Shown piece by piece: positions 44,892 to 53,998 of a stretch of DNA of 64,000 bases. Every line of letters starts with the position of its first letter. The stretch's first letter is position 1. The notes under the pieces are model-generated. The model worked only from the letters and a program-made list of their open reading frames with translations, was not told where the DNA came from and ran no database searches. A program made the position numbers and the translations under genes. Origin of the DNA: Candidatus Paceibacterota bacterium (lineage in GTDB: Bacteria > Verrucomicrobiota > Verrucomicrobiia > Limisphaerales > UBA8199); the NCBI GenBank assembly GCA_035452965.1, contig DAOTCE010000003.1:1-64000 (forward strand), in the 5' to 3' direction.

Positions 44892-45131
44892 TCATCGCAA
44901 CAATCGCCGGCCTGAGACGGGGCGCGGTGCCCGTGGTCGTGGTCGAGTCGCCGCCACCGCCGGACCGGTCACCGTGCGTTTCCCTAGCGATGTGGCGCAA
45001 CGGGCGCAGAGGAACTCGTACAATTCACCGGAGGGCAGCACCAGAAGGAGGCGCTCGCGGACCGGTTGGGCGCTACCGCACTTCGGGCAATACAGTTCGC
45101 TGGCGGTGAGGGTGCCAAACTGCCGCGGCAT
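44892..45131 (-). CDS. Small zinc-ribbon protein
   Basis: A 79-residue protein with CPKC (about residues 15-18) and CARC (about 42-45), a single zinc ribbon, then an Arg/Pro-rich tail. Its start lies against the stop of the SHD1-like membrane gene (one base between), indicating a shared transcript. Function unknown. Confidence 0.65.
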   Translation of the reverse strand: MPRQFGTLTASELYCPKCGSAQPVRERLLLVLPSGELYEFLCARCATSLGKRTVTGPAVAATRPRPRAPRPVSGRRLLR

Positions 45132-45132
45132 T

Positions 45133-46140
45133 TCACTTCGCGTCTTTGTGCTTCACCACAATCTCTTTGATCTCCACGAAGGGGATCATGACTTCCTCCG
45201 AGGCGTGGCCGCGCTGCACCACGAGGTGGAGATCGTTGGCCGCGATGCGGCTGATCCGCTGACCGATATGTTCGCCGCGCGCCGACTTGATGATAAGCAC
45301 CATGTCCCGGTCCGAGTCGCGGCGTATTACGCCAAAGAAGCCGGGAAACTTCGTCTCGATGAACCGCCGGTTAAAGGTGTACTGTCCGCGCTGATAGGTT
45401 ATGGTCTCGGGCACGCTGGGTTTCGCTTCCGCACCCTCGATGTGCCCTGCCGCCGCCGCCTCCGACGGTCCTGAGCCTGCCAGCCGCAAACCCGTAGGGT
45501 GCTGTGCCCCCTCGGCGGCCATCGGATTGACCGCTTCCGCCCCGCCAGCCGCTGGCGCCGCCTCGGGCGCCGGTTCCCAGGTTTCCGCGGCCGGCGCGAT
45601 CAGGGTGGGCATGCACAGAAAGATGATCGGGCCGGCAAAGGGCAGCACCGCCGACACGCCGCAGACCAGCGCTGGCGGGCGGGCGCGGAAGATCGCAATT
45701 TCATACCCGGCATAAATGTTAGCCGCGTAGAGCAGCAGCATTATCAGGAGACCGGGTCCCGACGAGAAGAGCGCTCCCAGCAGGGATCCGCTGGCCGGTA
45801 GTTCCAGACGGGGCGGCTGCTTGATATTCACCTCGGTCTTCTTGATCTTCTCCTCCTGCGTCACTTCGATAAACGGCTCCACCAGCGGCTGCAGTTTCTG
45901 AATCTTGGCGAACTTCTTCAGGTCTTCCTGCGAGAAATTGGCCCACGGAATCCTCTCGTACTTGCCATCCCCCACCTTGATTTGCACCCCGGCATCGCTG
46001 GCCGAGCTGACCAGCGCTTCGCCGGTCAATGTCTCGCCGTTGGCAAGCTTGAACGTCTCGGCGTAAGCCTGGCTGACCAGCCATCCGCCAGCCAACACAG
46101 CCACGATTAAGCACAATCTGCGCACCATGCCTACTTGCAT
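45133..46140 (-). CDS. Exported membrane protein with SHD1-like N-terminus
   Basis: A 335-residue protein: signal peptide (LCLIVAVLAGGWLVSQAYA), then ETFKLANGETLTGE...GKYERIPWANFSQEDLKKFAK, which resembles the SHD1/SLA1-type domain in Verrucomicrobia and Planctomycetes exported proteins. Two membrane segments around residues 115-165, an Ala/Glu/Pro-rich linker, and a beta-rich C-terminal domain (YQRGQYTFNRRFIETKFPG to MIPFVEIKEIVVKH) follow. Start could be Met at 46128. Function unknown; co-transcribed with the zinc-ribbon gene. Confidence 0.7.
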   Translation of the reverse strand: MQVGMVRRLCLIVAVLAGGWLVSQAYAETFKLANGETLTGEALVSSASDAGVQIKVGDGKYERIPWANFSQEDLKKFAKIQKLQPLVEPFIEVTQEEKIKKTEVNIKQPPRLELPASGSLLGALFSSGPGLLIMLLLYAANIYAGYEIAIFRARPPALVCGVSAVLPFAGPIIFLCMPTLIAPAAETWEPAPEAAPAAGGAEAVNPMAAEGAQHPTGLRLAGSGPSEAAAAGHIEGAEAKPSVPETITYQRGQYTFNRRFIETKFPGFFGVIRRDSDRDMVLIIKSARGEHIGQRISRIAANDLHLVVQRGHASEEVMIPFVEIKEIVVKHKDAK

Positions 46141-46218
46141 AGCAAATGGTTCCGGCCATAGGAAGCAAAATTGCGCGGCCCGCGGTCTCTCATCCGGCCT
46201 CCTGTTCTGGCCTCGCGG

Positions 46219-47637
46219 CTACCGACTGCCAACCGCCCCAATGGCCTGGACCAGGTCCTCCACCACCCAGTTCGCCCGCGTCGCGGTGAGGTAATCCGCC
46301 GCGGCGCCGTGCTGCCACACCGCGTAGCGAATCGCCAGCTCGGGGTCAGTCCGCAAATCGGGTTGGACGAGCAAGCCCGCGAGGTAGCCCGCTAGCACAT
46401 CCCCGCTGCCGCCTTGCGCCAGATGCGGGTTGCCGGACGGATTAACAAAGACCGTTCCCGTACTTCGCCCGATGAGCGTTCGATGGCCCTTGAGCACGAC
46501 CCACGCGTTGCCAAACCGTCGTGACACGTTGCGCAAAGCGTTCAAACGGTTCGCCTGCACCTGTTGCGGTGTCGTGCGCAACAGCCGCGCCGCTTCCCCC
46601 GGGTGCGGGGTCATGACGCGCACAGAATTCCGGGGCACCGGGTCCATCGGCAGCCAGTCCAGCGCGGTGGCGTCCACCGCCACCGGCAGGAATGTGTCCC
46701 GCCACAAATGCCGCGTCAGCAGCTTCATCTCGACCGGCATGTCAGTCGCCGCCAGGCCGGGGCCCAACAGGACCATGTCGTGCGAGCCGGGCAGCTTGCC
46801 GGTCGGCGGCCACACGGACACCATTGGCGCCTGCAATTGCGGAGCCACCGCATGGTATACAGTTTCGAGCGTATGCACCGTGATCAGCCCCGGCTGCGCC
46901 CGCTGCGCCCCGCGCGCCGCCAGTATTGCTGCGCCATGATAACCCAAGCTGCCCGCCACGATGGCCAGGTGGCCATAATCGCCTTTGTGCGTGGCCGCAG
47001 CCCGCGCGGGAGGGAATCCCGCGAAATCTGCCGGCAACGTCCACTGCACCTCGCTGACATGCGGACACGGTGCCAACCCCACATCCGTTGCCACTTCCAG
47101 CCGCCCCACAAACGACTTGGCCAATTCCTCGAGCAAGCCGGTCTTCGGGGCGCCCACCGCCAGCGTCACCGCAGCCTTAATGGCCGCGCCCTGCGGCGCG
47201 CCTGAATCGGCGTTGAGACCCGAAGGCACATCCACCGCCAGCACCGGCACCCGCGCCTGGTTGACGCGCTCAATGAGACCTACCCAGCCCGGTTCCAGCG
47301 GCCGATTCAGTCCGATGCCGAACAAACCATCCACCAGCAACGCCGGCTGCGCTTGCAGCAGCGTGTCCAGCTTCCCCAGGTCTGCTGGCGTCTCCGTCAC
47401 ATCCAGAACTTCGACCCGCCGCTCGGCTAGGTGTTCGCGTGAGCAGCGGGCGTCCTCCCCGTTGTGACCCTTGCCCGCGAGAATCAAGATCAGGTCCCCC
47501 GCCTGGGTCATCTGCAAGGCCTGCCGCGCAACGCAAAGCCCGACTCGGCGAATGACTTCCGCTTCTGTTTGACCAGTTGCCCAAGTGGCCTGCTCCCAGT
47601 CCCGCATCTGTGCAATGCTGATTACCGATACTGGCAT
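46219..47637 (-). CDS. nnrD: Bifunctional NAD(P)H-hydrate epimerase/dehydratase
   Basis: A 472-residue fusion repairing hydrated NAD(P)H. N-terminal YjeF_N epimerase domain with AGKGHNGEDA (usual form GNNGGDG, so three positions differ) and VPSGLNADSGAP; C-terminal ADP-dependent dehydratase with VMTPHPGEAARLL and QGGSGDVLAGYLAGLL. ATG 47637 is used; the frame is open to 47736. The altered epimerase loop may weaken that half. Confidence 0.9.
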   Translation of the reverse strand: MPVSVISIAQMRDWEQATWATGQTEAEVIRRVGLCVARQALQMTQAGDLILILAGKGHNGEDARCSREHLAERRVEVLDVTETPADLGKLDTLLQAQPALLVDGLFGIGLNRPLEPGWVGLIERVNQARVPVLAVDVPSGLNADSGAPQGAAIKAAVTLAVGAPKTGLLEELAKSFVGRLEVATDVGLAPCPHVSEVQWTLPADFAGFPPARAAATHKGDYGHLAIVAGSLGYHGAAILAARGAQRAQPGLITVHTLETVYHAVAPQLQAPMVSVWPPTGKLPGSHDMVLLGPGLAATDMPVEMKLLTRHLWRDTFLPVAVDATALDWLPMDPVPRNSVRVMTPHPGEAARLLRTTPQQVQANRLNALRNVSRRFGNAWVVLKGHRTLIGRSTGTVFVNPSGNPHLAQGGSGDVLAGYLAGLLVQPDLRTDPELAIRYAVWQHGAAADYLTATRANWVVEDLVQAIGAVGSR

Positions 47638-48345
47638 GGCGCTTGAACATACACGCTCCCGCCCGCGACGAAAGCACAAAGCCACCATCCATGCTGATAA
47701 TCCGACACCCTGCTTACTGCGCAACAAGAGACGCAAATCTCTCGAACGACCACGTGAATAGGCTAACTACCGCAATCCGTAGAGGTACAGTCCCGTGTTC
47801 CTGGACCGGATAGCCTCCTTAGTGGAAATCGGCGTTGTGTCCATTTTTGAGACAGTGTTGGCTCCCGAACACAACGCCACAGCCGGAAGTGCTGGTGCGG
47901 CAACGCTGTGAAACGCGTGATACCCCGGTGTGTATCCCATGGGGAGCGCTCCCCATGGGATACACACCGGGGTCCCGCTGGATTGCCGCCGTCCATCCGC
48001 CGTAGTTGGCTTGGGGTCGGCTGGCTGAGGTTCGGGGAAGGGGCGGAGCCAGTAGTTGGGGCGGCAGTCAGGGGCTGTGGCCGGATAGACCTAGCTGGAG
48101 GCGTAGGTCTTGCGCCCATCTGCCCGGTGAGGCGATTCTGACCGACACCAGCTGGGTTGGATTCTGCGTTATGGGCAGGCATTGCGAAACGGCCCACCAT
48201 TCTGTTTTATACCCCAATTTGCGGGTATGGCCGCCTTGAATCGGCATGGCTTAACCTTGCGCAGAATGTGCCGCAACCCCCATGCTGGTATCAGTAGATG
48301 GGATCAAGTTTCAACAGAGCCATTGGCGCTGAAGGCGACCGCTGA
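47638..48345. other. Intergenic region holding dispersed repeat
   Basis: About 700 bases between divergent nnrD and the sulfatase operon. It holds the 52-base palindrome copy 2, the degenerate TGTCC palindrome at 47838-47857 and a small hairpin ATACCC-CAATTTGC-GGGTAT near 48211-48230. No gene is supported; an operon promoter should lie near its right end. Confidence 0.6.
47922..47973. repeat. Dispersed intergenic repeat, copy 2 (52-base palindrome)
   Basis: Perfect 52-base palindrome, identical to copy 1 in its inner 44 bases; the outermost four bases of each arm differ (ACCC...GGGT instead of GCTA...TAGC), and the two arms change together, so pairing is kept. Flanks match copies 1 and 3 only poorly. 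Confidence 0.85.
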
Positions 48346-50106
48346 ATGAAGCCACGTCGTGCCCTGATGCTGATGCTCCTGGGATGCATTTGCTCCTGGA
48401 TGCAAGCAGCGCCGGCTCCCGATGGCAGGCCAAACGTCCTGATTGTCCTCACCGACGACCAGGGCATGGGGGATTTCTCCTGCTATGGGAACCCGGTGCT
48501 CAAGACGCCGAACCTCGATCGGCTGCGCGGGCAAAGCGTCCGGTTCACCGACTTCCACGTCGCGCCGATGTGCACGCCGACGCGCGGCCAATTGCTCACC
48601 GGCCTGGATGCTGTGCGCAACGGCGCCACCTCCGTCACGGGCGGCCGATCGTTCATCCGGCCCGGCATTCCGACGATGCCCGAGATGTTTGCCGCCGCCG
48701 GGTATCGCACGGGCCTCTTTGGCAAGTGGCATCTGGGCGACAATTATCCCCATCGCCCGGTGGATCGCGGTTTCCAGGAAGCGGTCCACATCCGCGGCTG
48801 GGGTTTCACCTCGGCACCGGAGTTTGCCAACACGCTTTGGGATGGGCGTTACTTGCACAACGGAGTTGAGAAGAAGTTCACCGGCTACTGCACCGATTTC
48901 TGGTTCGACCGCGCCATGGCCTGGATGAAGGAACGACGCGAGGCGCGCCAGCCGTTTTTCTGCTACCTCCCGCTGAACGCTCCGCATATCCCGCTCGACG
49001 CGCCGAAGAAATACACGGCGCCCTACGAGGCTACCGCCCTCGACGCGCCTCAGAAATACAGCTACGAAGGGAAAGGCCCGGCCAAATTCTTCGGCATGAT
49101 TGCCAATATTGACGAGAACATGGACCGGCTCGAAACGTTCCTGCGCGACACCGGCTTGCGCGACAACACCATTCTCATTTTCATGACCGACAATGGCGGG
49201 ACGGCGGGCGTAAAGGTGTGGAATGCCGGCCTGCGCGAGGGGAAGACCACGTTCTATGATGGCGGGCACCGCGTGCCATGCTGGATACGCTGGCCGGCCG
49301 GCGGTTTGGGCGAACCGCGCGACCTTTCCACTCCAACGCAGATTCAGGATCTTCTCCCGACGTTGCTTGAGCTGTGCGGAGTGAAAGCGCCTGCCTCCGC
49401 CCGGTTCGACGGCCTGAGCCTCGCCGGTCTCCTGCATGGGCGGGGGCAGCTTCCCGACCGCAAGCTGGTGGTTCAATACAGCCGCGCCCGGCTGGAGAAG
49501 TGGGAATCCGCCGTCATCTGGAACCAATGGCGGTTGGTTCACGGCAAAGAGCTTTACGACACCACCGCCGACCGGGCGCAGTCGGCGGACGTGGCGGAAA
49601 AGCGCTCCGACATCGTGGCGCAGTTGCGCGCGCACTACGAAAGCTGGTGGAAGGAATTGGAGCCGCTGTCGGGCGGGTTTGTGACCACCAGCCTCGGTGC
49701 GGCGGCGCAACCGGTCGTCAATCTGACCAGCTCAGACTGGCAGGATGTCTATGTGGACAACTCGCGGCATGTCCGGCAGGCCAATGGCGGACCGCGGGGC
49801 GGGCACTGGAACGTGCGCGTCGAGCGCGCCGGCGAGTATGAAGTCAGCGTGCGCCGCTGGCCGCCAGAGGTGGACACCGCCCTGGCGGCACCGAACGGCA
49901 CGCCCAGCCGGGCGCTGCCCATTACCGGAGCCAGGCTGATGGTGGCCGGCCACGAACTGTCCGCCAAAGCCGCTGCCGGCGACAAAGCCGTCACCTTCCG
50001 CGCCAGGCTCCCTGCCGGCCCGACGCAATTGCAGGCCTGGTTCACGGACCGCGCCGGGAAGGACCTTTGCGGCGCCTTCTACGCCACCGTCCAACTTCTC
50101 CCTTGA
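48346..50106 (+). CDS. Secreted arylsulfatase A-type sulfatase
   Basis: A 586-residue sulfatase with a signal peptide and the FGly site C76-T-P-T-R80 (Thr where Ser is commonest). Metal ligands are in VLTDDQGMGD and FMTDNGG; GLFGKWHLGDNYPH carries the active-site Lys and His. About 130 extra residues at the C-terminus (after residue ~455) form a beta-rich, probably carbohydrate-binding, domain often attached to such sulfatases. First gene of a run of five closely spaced plus-strand genes for glycan breakdown. Confidence 0.92.
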   Translation: MKPRRALMLMLLGCICSWMQAAPAPDGRPNVLIVLTDDQGMGDFSCYGNPVLKTPNLDRLRGQSVRFTDFHVAPMCTPTRGQLLTGLDAVRNGATSVTGGRSFIRPGIPTMPEMFAAAGYRTGLFGKWHLGDNYPHRPVDRGFQEAVHIRGWGFTSAPEFANTLWDGRYLHNGVEKKFTGYCTDFWFDRAMAWMKERREARQPFFCYLPLNAPHIPLDAPKKYTAPYEATALDAPQKYSYEGKGPAKFFGMIANIDENMDRLETFLRDTGLRDNTILIFMTDNGGTAGVKVWNAGLREGKTTFYDGGHRVPCWIRWPAGGLGEPRDLSTPTQIQDLLPTLLELCGVKAPASARFDGLSLAGLLHGRGQLPDRKLVVQYSRARLEKWESAVIWNQWRLVHGKELYDTTADRAQSADVAEKRSDIVAQLRAHYESWWKELEPLSGGFVTTSLGAAAQPVVNLTSSDWQDVYVDNSRHVRQANGGPRGGHWNVRVERAGEYEVSVRRWPPEVDTALAAPNGTPSRALPITGARLMVAGHELSAKAAAGDKAVTFRARLPAGPTQLQAWFTDRAGKDLCGAFYATVQLLP

Positions 50107-50176
50107 TCCCGTCAGCCAACATAACATTAATTAGACTATCATCGGGCACGATTGATTCCCGTTGCTGCACAGTATC

Positions 50177-51142
50177 ATGCAAAACACGTTGTATATCCTG
50201 ATCGCGCTGCTTCTGTGGACCTTTCCCGCAGCAGCGTGGAACGGGCTCGGGCACCGGACCGTAGCGGAGTTGGCGTGGCGTCAGATGGACGCGGCCGAGC
50301 GCCAGGCCGCCGCAGACCTGTTGCGTCAACATCCGCACTACAAGCAGATACTTACCGCCCAAACTCCTCCTGGCGTGGACACGAACCACTGGGCCTTCCT
50401 GACCGGTGCAGTGTGGCTGGACTTGGTGCGCCCCGCCAAGCAGGGCCAGCCGCCCAAGCCGCGCTCGATCACCAAGTACGATGTGTATCCCCATGCCATC
50501 GGCCATCCGTTCCGGCGGCCCGCCGAGAGGGGGCCTGTCTCGTTGGACAAGTTCGTTATTGCCAAACCGAATGCCGAAATGGTCCTGTCCAACGCACTGG
50601 TCACCCTGCGGAAACCGAAAGCCAGCGCGCGCGACCGGGCGGTCAGCCTGTGCGTGGCGCTGCACCTGTTCGGCGATTTGCACCAACCGCTGCATACCGC
50701 CAATCTGGTCACCCGGGATAAGCCCAAGGGACATGGCCTCGGCGGCTCTTTCCTGGTGCGTGACGAGCGCGGAGAAGTGGCCAACCTTCACACTTACTGG
50801 GACTATGCGCCCGGTGCCGATTCATCCTATTCAGGCGTGATGGCCCTGGCAGATAGCCTGGCCGCCGCGCCTGAACTCCAGCCGGCCCGGCTGCCGGAGT
50901 ATCAACAGAACCGTGCCATCCCCGCCTGGGTCCAGGAGACTTACCGCGTCGCCGTGGACTTCAGCTACGCGGAGAACCGCGTCAAGTGGGCGCTGGCCAC
51001 GGACGTAAAGTCCGGCAAAGTTCCCACCTCCGCCGTTCCGGCCCTGACGGCGGACTACGTCCGCGACACGCAAACTGCGATGCGGCGCCGTCTCGCCATC
51101 GCCGGCCTGCGCCTGAGGGACGCCTTAAAACAAGCCTGGTGA
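50177..51142 (+). CDS. Secreted S1/P1-type nuclease
   Basis: A 321-residue zinc-dependent S1/P1 nuclease releasing 5'-mononucleotides from single-stranded nucleic acid. A signal peptide ends before Trp of AWNGLGHRTVAE, which places the N-terminal Trp ligand at the mature end as in P1 nuclease. Zinc ligands are in GHRTVAE, DTNHWAF, LHLFGDLHQPLH and NLHTYWD. It lies 70 bases after one sulfatase and 14 before the next, so it is probably co-expressed. Confidence 0.9.
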   Translation: MQNTLYILIALLLWTFPAAAWNGLGHRTVAELAWRQMDAAERQAAADLLRQHPHYKQILTAQTPPGVDTNHWAFLTGAVWLDLVRPAKQGQPPKPRSITKYDVYPHAIGHPFRRPAERGPVSLDKFVIAKPNAEMVLSNALVTLRKPKASARDRAVSLCVALHLFGDLHQPLHTANLVTRDKPKGHGLGGSFLVRDERGEVANLHTYWDYAPGADSSYSGVMALADSLAAAPELQPARLPEYQQNRAIPAWVQETYRVAVDFSYAENRVKWALATDVKSGKVPTSAVPALTADYVRDTQTAMRRRLAIAGLRLRDALKQAW

Positions 51143-51156
51143 CCGGGAGCTAACTT

Positions 51157-52839
51157 GTGAGAATAGCAGCACTTACTATTTGCCTCCTGCTCAGCCTCCT
51201 GCCTGTTCAGAGCGCGAGCCGGCCGAACATCCTCCTCATTCTCGCCGACGACATCGGCTTCTCCGACCTCCACTGCTGCGGCGGTGAAATCAACACGCCG
51301 AACCTTGATTCGCTGGCCGGGAACGGCCTCCTCTTTACCCAGTTCTACAACACCGCCCGCTGTTGCCCCACGCGCGCCGCCCTGCTCACCGGTCTCTACT
51401 CGCACCAGGCCGGCGTCGGCCACATGATGGTGGATCGCGGCCATCCCGGCTACCGCAGCAACCTTAACCGCGAGTGCGTGACCCTCGCCGAAGTCCTGCG
51501 CCCCGCCGGCTACCGCACCTACATGTGCGGCAAGTGGCACGTCACCAACAAGGATGGCCCCACCGACGACAACTCCAACTGGCCTCTCCAGCGCGGCTTC
51601 GACAAGTTCTACGGCACCATCCGCGGCTATGGCAACTTCTTCGATCCCTCCGCGCTCTGCCGCCAGAACACCTACATCACGCCAGAGAATGATCCCGAGT
51701 ACAAGCCCAAGGTGTTCTACTATACCGACGCGCTCAGCGATAACGCGGTGCGCTTCCTCCAGCAGCATCAGCAGCAATCGCCGGACAAGCCGTTCTTCAT
51801 GTATCTGGCCTACACCGCGGCTCACTGGCCTATGCAGGCCCTGGAAAAGGACATCGCCAAGTACCGCGGCAAGTATGACCAGGGCTATGAGCCCATTCGC
51901 CGGGCGCGCCTGGCGCGGCTCAAAGAGCTTGGCCTCATCAACCCCGACTGGGACTGCGCCCCCACCGTCGGCGACTGGTCGAGCGTGGAGCGCAAGCGCT
52001 GGGAAGCCCGCTGCATGGAAGTCTTTGCCGCCATGATTGACAACATGGACCAGGGCATCGGCCGCATCCTGGCCGAACTCAAGACCTCCGGCCGCCTCGA
52101 CAACACAGTCATCTTCTACCTCAACGACAACGGCGCCTGCGCCGAGGACATGGGCCGCACCCGCCTGCCTCTACCGTCCGCTGCCGAGCTCAAGCCGATG
52201 AGCCCAGACACCCTCCAGACCCGCATCCGGCTGCCGATGCAGACGCGCGACGGCCGTGCCGTGAAATCCGGCCGCCAGGTGATGCCGGGACCGGCGACCA
52301 GCTACATCGCCTACGGCCGCGACTGGGCCAACGTTTCCAACACCCCCTTCCGGGAATACAAACACTGGGTGCACGAGGGCGGCATCAGCACGCCATTGAT
52401 CGTGCATTGGCCGGACGGCATCCCTGCCGCCCGCCGCGGCAAACTCGAAACCCAGCCCGGCCACCTCATAGATTTCATGGCCACTTGCCTCGAACTGTCC
52501 GGCGCCGCCTACCCCAGTGAATATCAGGGCAAGCCGATCAAGCCCATGGAAGGCATCTCCTTGTTGCCCGCTTTCCAGGGCAAGCCGCTCAAACGCACCG
52601 CGCCTTTGTTCTGGGAACACGAAAGCAACCGCGCCGTCCGCGAAGGCCGCTGGAAGCTTGTCGCCAAGGCCGATCAGCCTTGGGAACTCTACGATATGGA
52701 GAAGGACCGCACGGAAATGCACGATCTCGCCGCGACGCACCCACAGGAAGTTCAACAGCTCTCGGCCAAGTGGGATGCCTGGGCCGCGCGCGCCAACGTT
52801 CTGCCCCTGGGCGGCTGGAAAGAGATTCAACCAAAGTAA
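51157..52839 (+). CDS. Secreted sulfatase, arylsulfatase type
   Basis: A 560-residue sulfatase with signal peptide; FGly site C69-C-P-T-R73, metal ligands D31-D32 in LADDIGFSD, active-site Lys and His in MCGKWHVTN. The long middle insert (FFKTIRGYG-like region and TAHWPMQA) is normal for the arylsulfatase A/choline-sulfatase-like group found in Planctomycetes and Verrucomicrobia. GTG start at 51157, 14 bases after the nuclease stop. Confidence 0.9.
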   Translation: MRIAALTICLLLSLLPVQSASRPNILLILADDIGFSDLHCCGGEINTPNLDSLAGNGLLFTQFYNTARCCPTRAALLTGLYSHQAGVGHMMVDRGHPGYRSNLNRECVTLAEVLRPAGYRTYMCGKWHVTNKDGPTDDNSNWPLQRGFDKFYGTIRGYGNFFDPSALCRQNTYITPENDPEYKPKVFYYTDALSDNAVRFLQQHQQQSPDKPFFMYLAYTAAHWPMQALEKDIAKYRGKYDQGYEPIRRARLARLKELGLINPDWDCAPTVGDWSSVERKRWEARCMEVFAAMIDNMDQGIGRILAELKTSGRLDNTVIFYLNDNGACAEDMGRTRLPLPSAAELKPMSPDTLQTRIRLPMQTRDGRAVKSGRQVMPGPATSYIAYGRDWANVSNTPFREYKHWVHEGGISTPLIVHWPDGIPAARRGKLETQPGHLIDFMATCLELSGAAYPSEYQGKPIKPMEGISLLPAFQGKPLKRTAPLFWEHESNRAVREGRWKLVAKADQPWELYDMEKDRTEMHDLAATHPQEVQQLSAKWDAWAARANVLPLGGWKEIQPK

Positions 52840-52858
52840 TGCTCCCGAAACACTGATT

Positions 52859-53995
52859 ATGAATATCAAACACCTACCTATCACTGCGCTTGTAGTTTGC
52901 CTGATTGGCTGCGGCACTGTGCCGCGCGACGAGGCTGGCACCCAAGCCCGGCAATGGACCCCACCCGAGAGCCAGGCTTGGTACAAGTCGCAACCCTGGC
53001 TGGTCGGCTGCAACTTCATCCCCAGCACCGCCATTAACCAACTGGAGATGTGGCAGGCGGACACGTGGGATCCGGCGACGATTGACCGCGAGCTCGGCTG
53101 GGCTGCCGACCTGGGTTTCACCAGCGTGCGCGTCTTTCTCCATGACCTGCTCTGGCAGCAGGATAAGAAGGGCTTTCTCAAGCGGATGGACCAGTTTCTG
53201 GACCTGGCCCGGAAGCACGACATCGGCGTCATGTTTGTGCTGTTCGACGGCGTGTGGGATCCGTTTCCCAGGCTGGGCCGGCAGCGGGAGCCGCGACCGC
53301 ATATCCACAATTCCGGCTGGGTCCAGAGCCCCGGCGCGGAGGTGCTGCGCGACCCGGCCCGCCAGGATGTTCTGAAGGACTATGTGCAAGGCGTGGTCGG
53401 CCGTTTCCGCAACGACCGGCGCGTGCAGGTTTGGGACGTCTTCAATGAGCCGGATAATCCTGTGCCGCAGTATCGCGACGTTGAGCTGAAGAATAAGGCG
53501 GAAGTCGCGCTGGCATTGCTAGAAAAGGCCTGCGGCTGGGCGCGCGAGGTTCGCCCTTCGCAGCCACTGACCTCCGGCGTCTGGATCGGCAACTGGGCTG
53601 ACCCGGCCAAACTGACTCCGATGGAGCGATTCCAGATCGAGGAGTCCGATGTGATCAGCTTCCACTCCTATGGGAATCTGGAAGAAGCGAAGAAGTGCGT
53701 GCAGAATCTGCGGCGCTACAACCGGCCGATTCTCTGCACCGAGTACATGGCGCGCCCGAACGGCAGCCGCTTTGATCCCATCCTCGGCTATTTTCAGCAG
53801 GATAATGTCGGCGCTTACAACTGGGGATTTGTGAATGGGAAGTCGCAAACGATTTATCCCTGGGATTCGTGGAAGAAGGAGTATCGGGCCGAACCGCCGG
53901 TCTGGTTCCACGATATCTTCCGCGCCAACGGGTCGCCCTACGACCCGGCGGAGACCGAGTATATCAAGGCCGTAACTTCCCGCGCACGGCGCTGA
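52859..53995 (+). CDS. GH5-like glycosidase lipoprotein
   Basis: A 378-residue lipoprotein (LVVCLIGCG, lipid Cys at residue 18) with a TIM-barrel glycosidase domain. Acid/base Glu in VWDVFNEPDNP and nucleophile Glu in PILCTEYMARP fit clan GH-A. The ATG lies 19 bases after the sulfatase stop and the GH3 gene begins 3 bases after its stop. The substrate is not readable; such proteins are often annotated 1,4-beta-xylanase. Confidence 0.85.
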   Translation: MNIKHLPITALVVCLIGCGTVPRDEAGTQARQWTPPESQAWYKSQPWLVGCNFIPSTAINQLEMWQADTWDPATIDRELGWAADLGFTSVRVFLHDLLWQQDKKGFLKRMDQFLDLARKHDIGVMFVLFDGVWDPFPRLGRQREPRPHIHNSGWVQSPGAEVLRDPARQDVLKDYVQGVVGRFRNDRRVQVWDVFNEPDNPVPQYRDVELKNKAEVALALLEKACGWAREVRPSQPLTSGVWIGNWADPAKLTPMERFQIEESDVISFHSYGNLEEAKKCVQNLRRYNRPILCTEYMARPNGSRFDPILGYFQQDNVGAYNWGFVNGKSQTIYPWDSWKKEYRAEPPVWFHDIFRANGSPYDPAETEYIKAVTSRARR

Positions 53996-53998
53996 TTC

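Noticed and set aside
47763..48200. 145-residue open frame over palindrome copy 2
   Set aside because: Created by the repeat; similar peptides at 25802-26146 and 63770-63955 come from the same repeated DNA, not a protein family.
48304..49710. 468-residue open frame opposite the first operon sulfatase
   Set aside because: Antisense shadow; the sulfatase has clear FGly and metal motifs.
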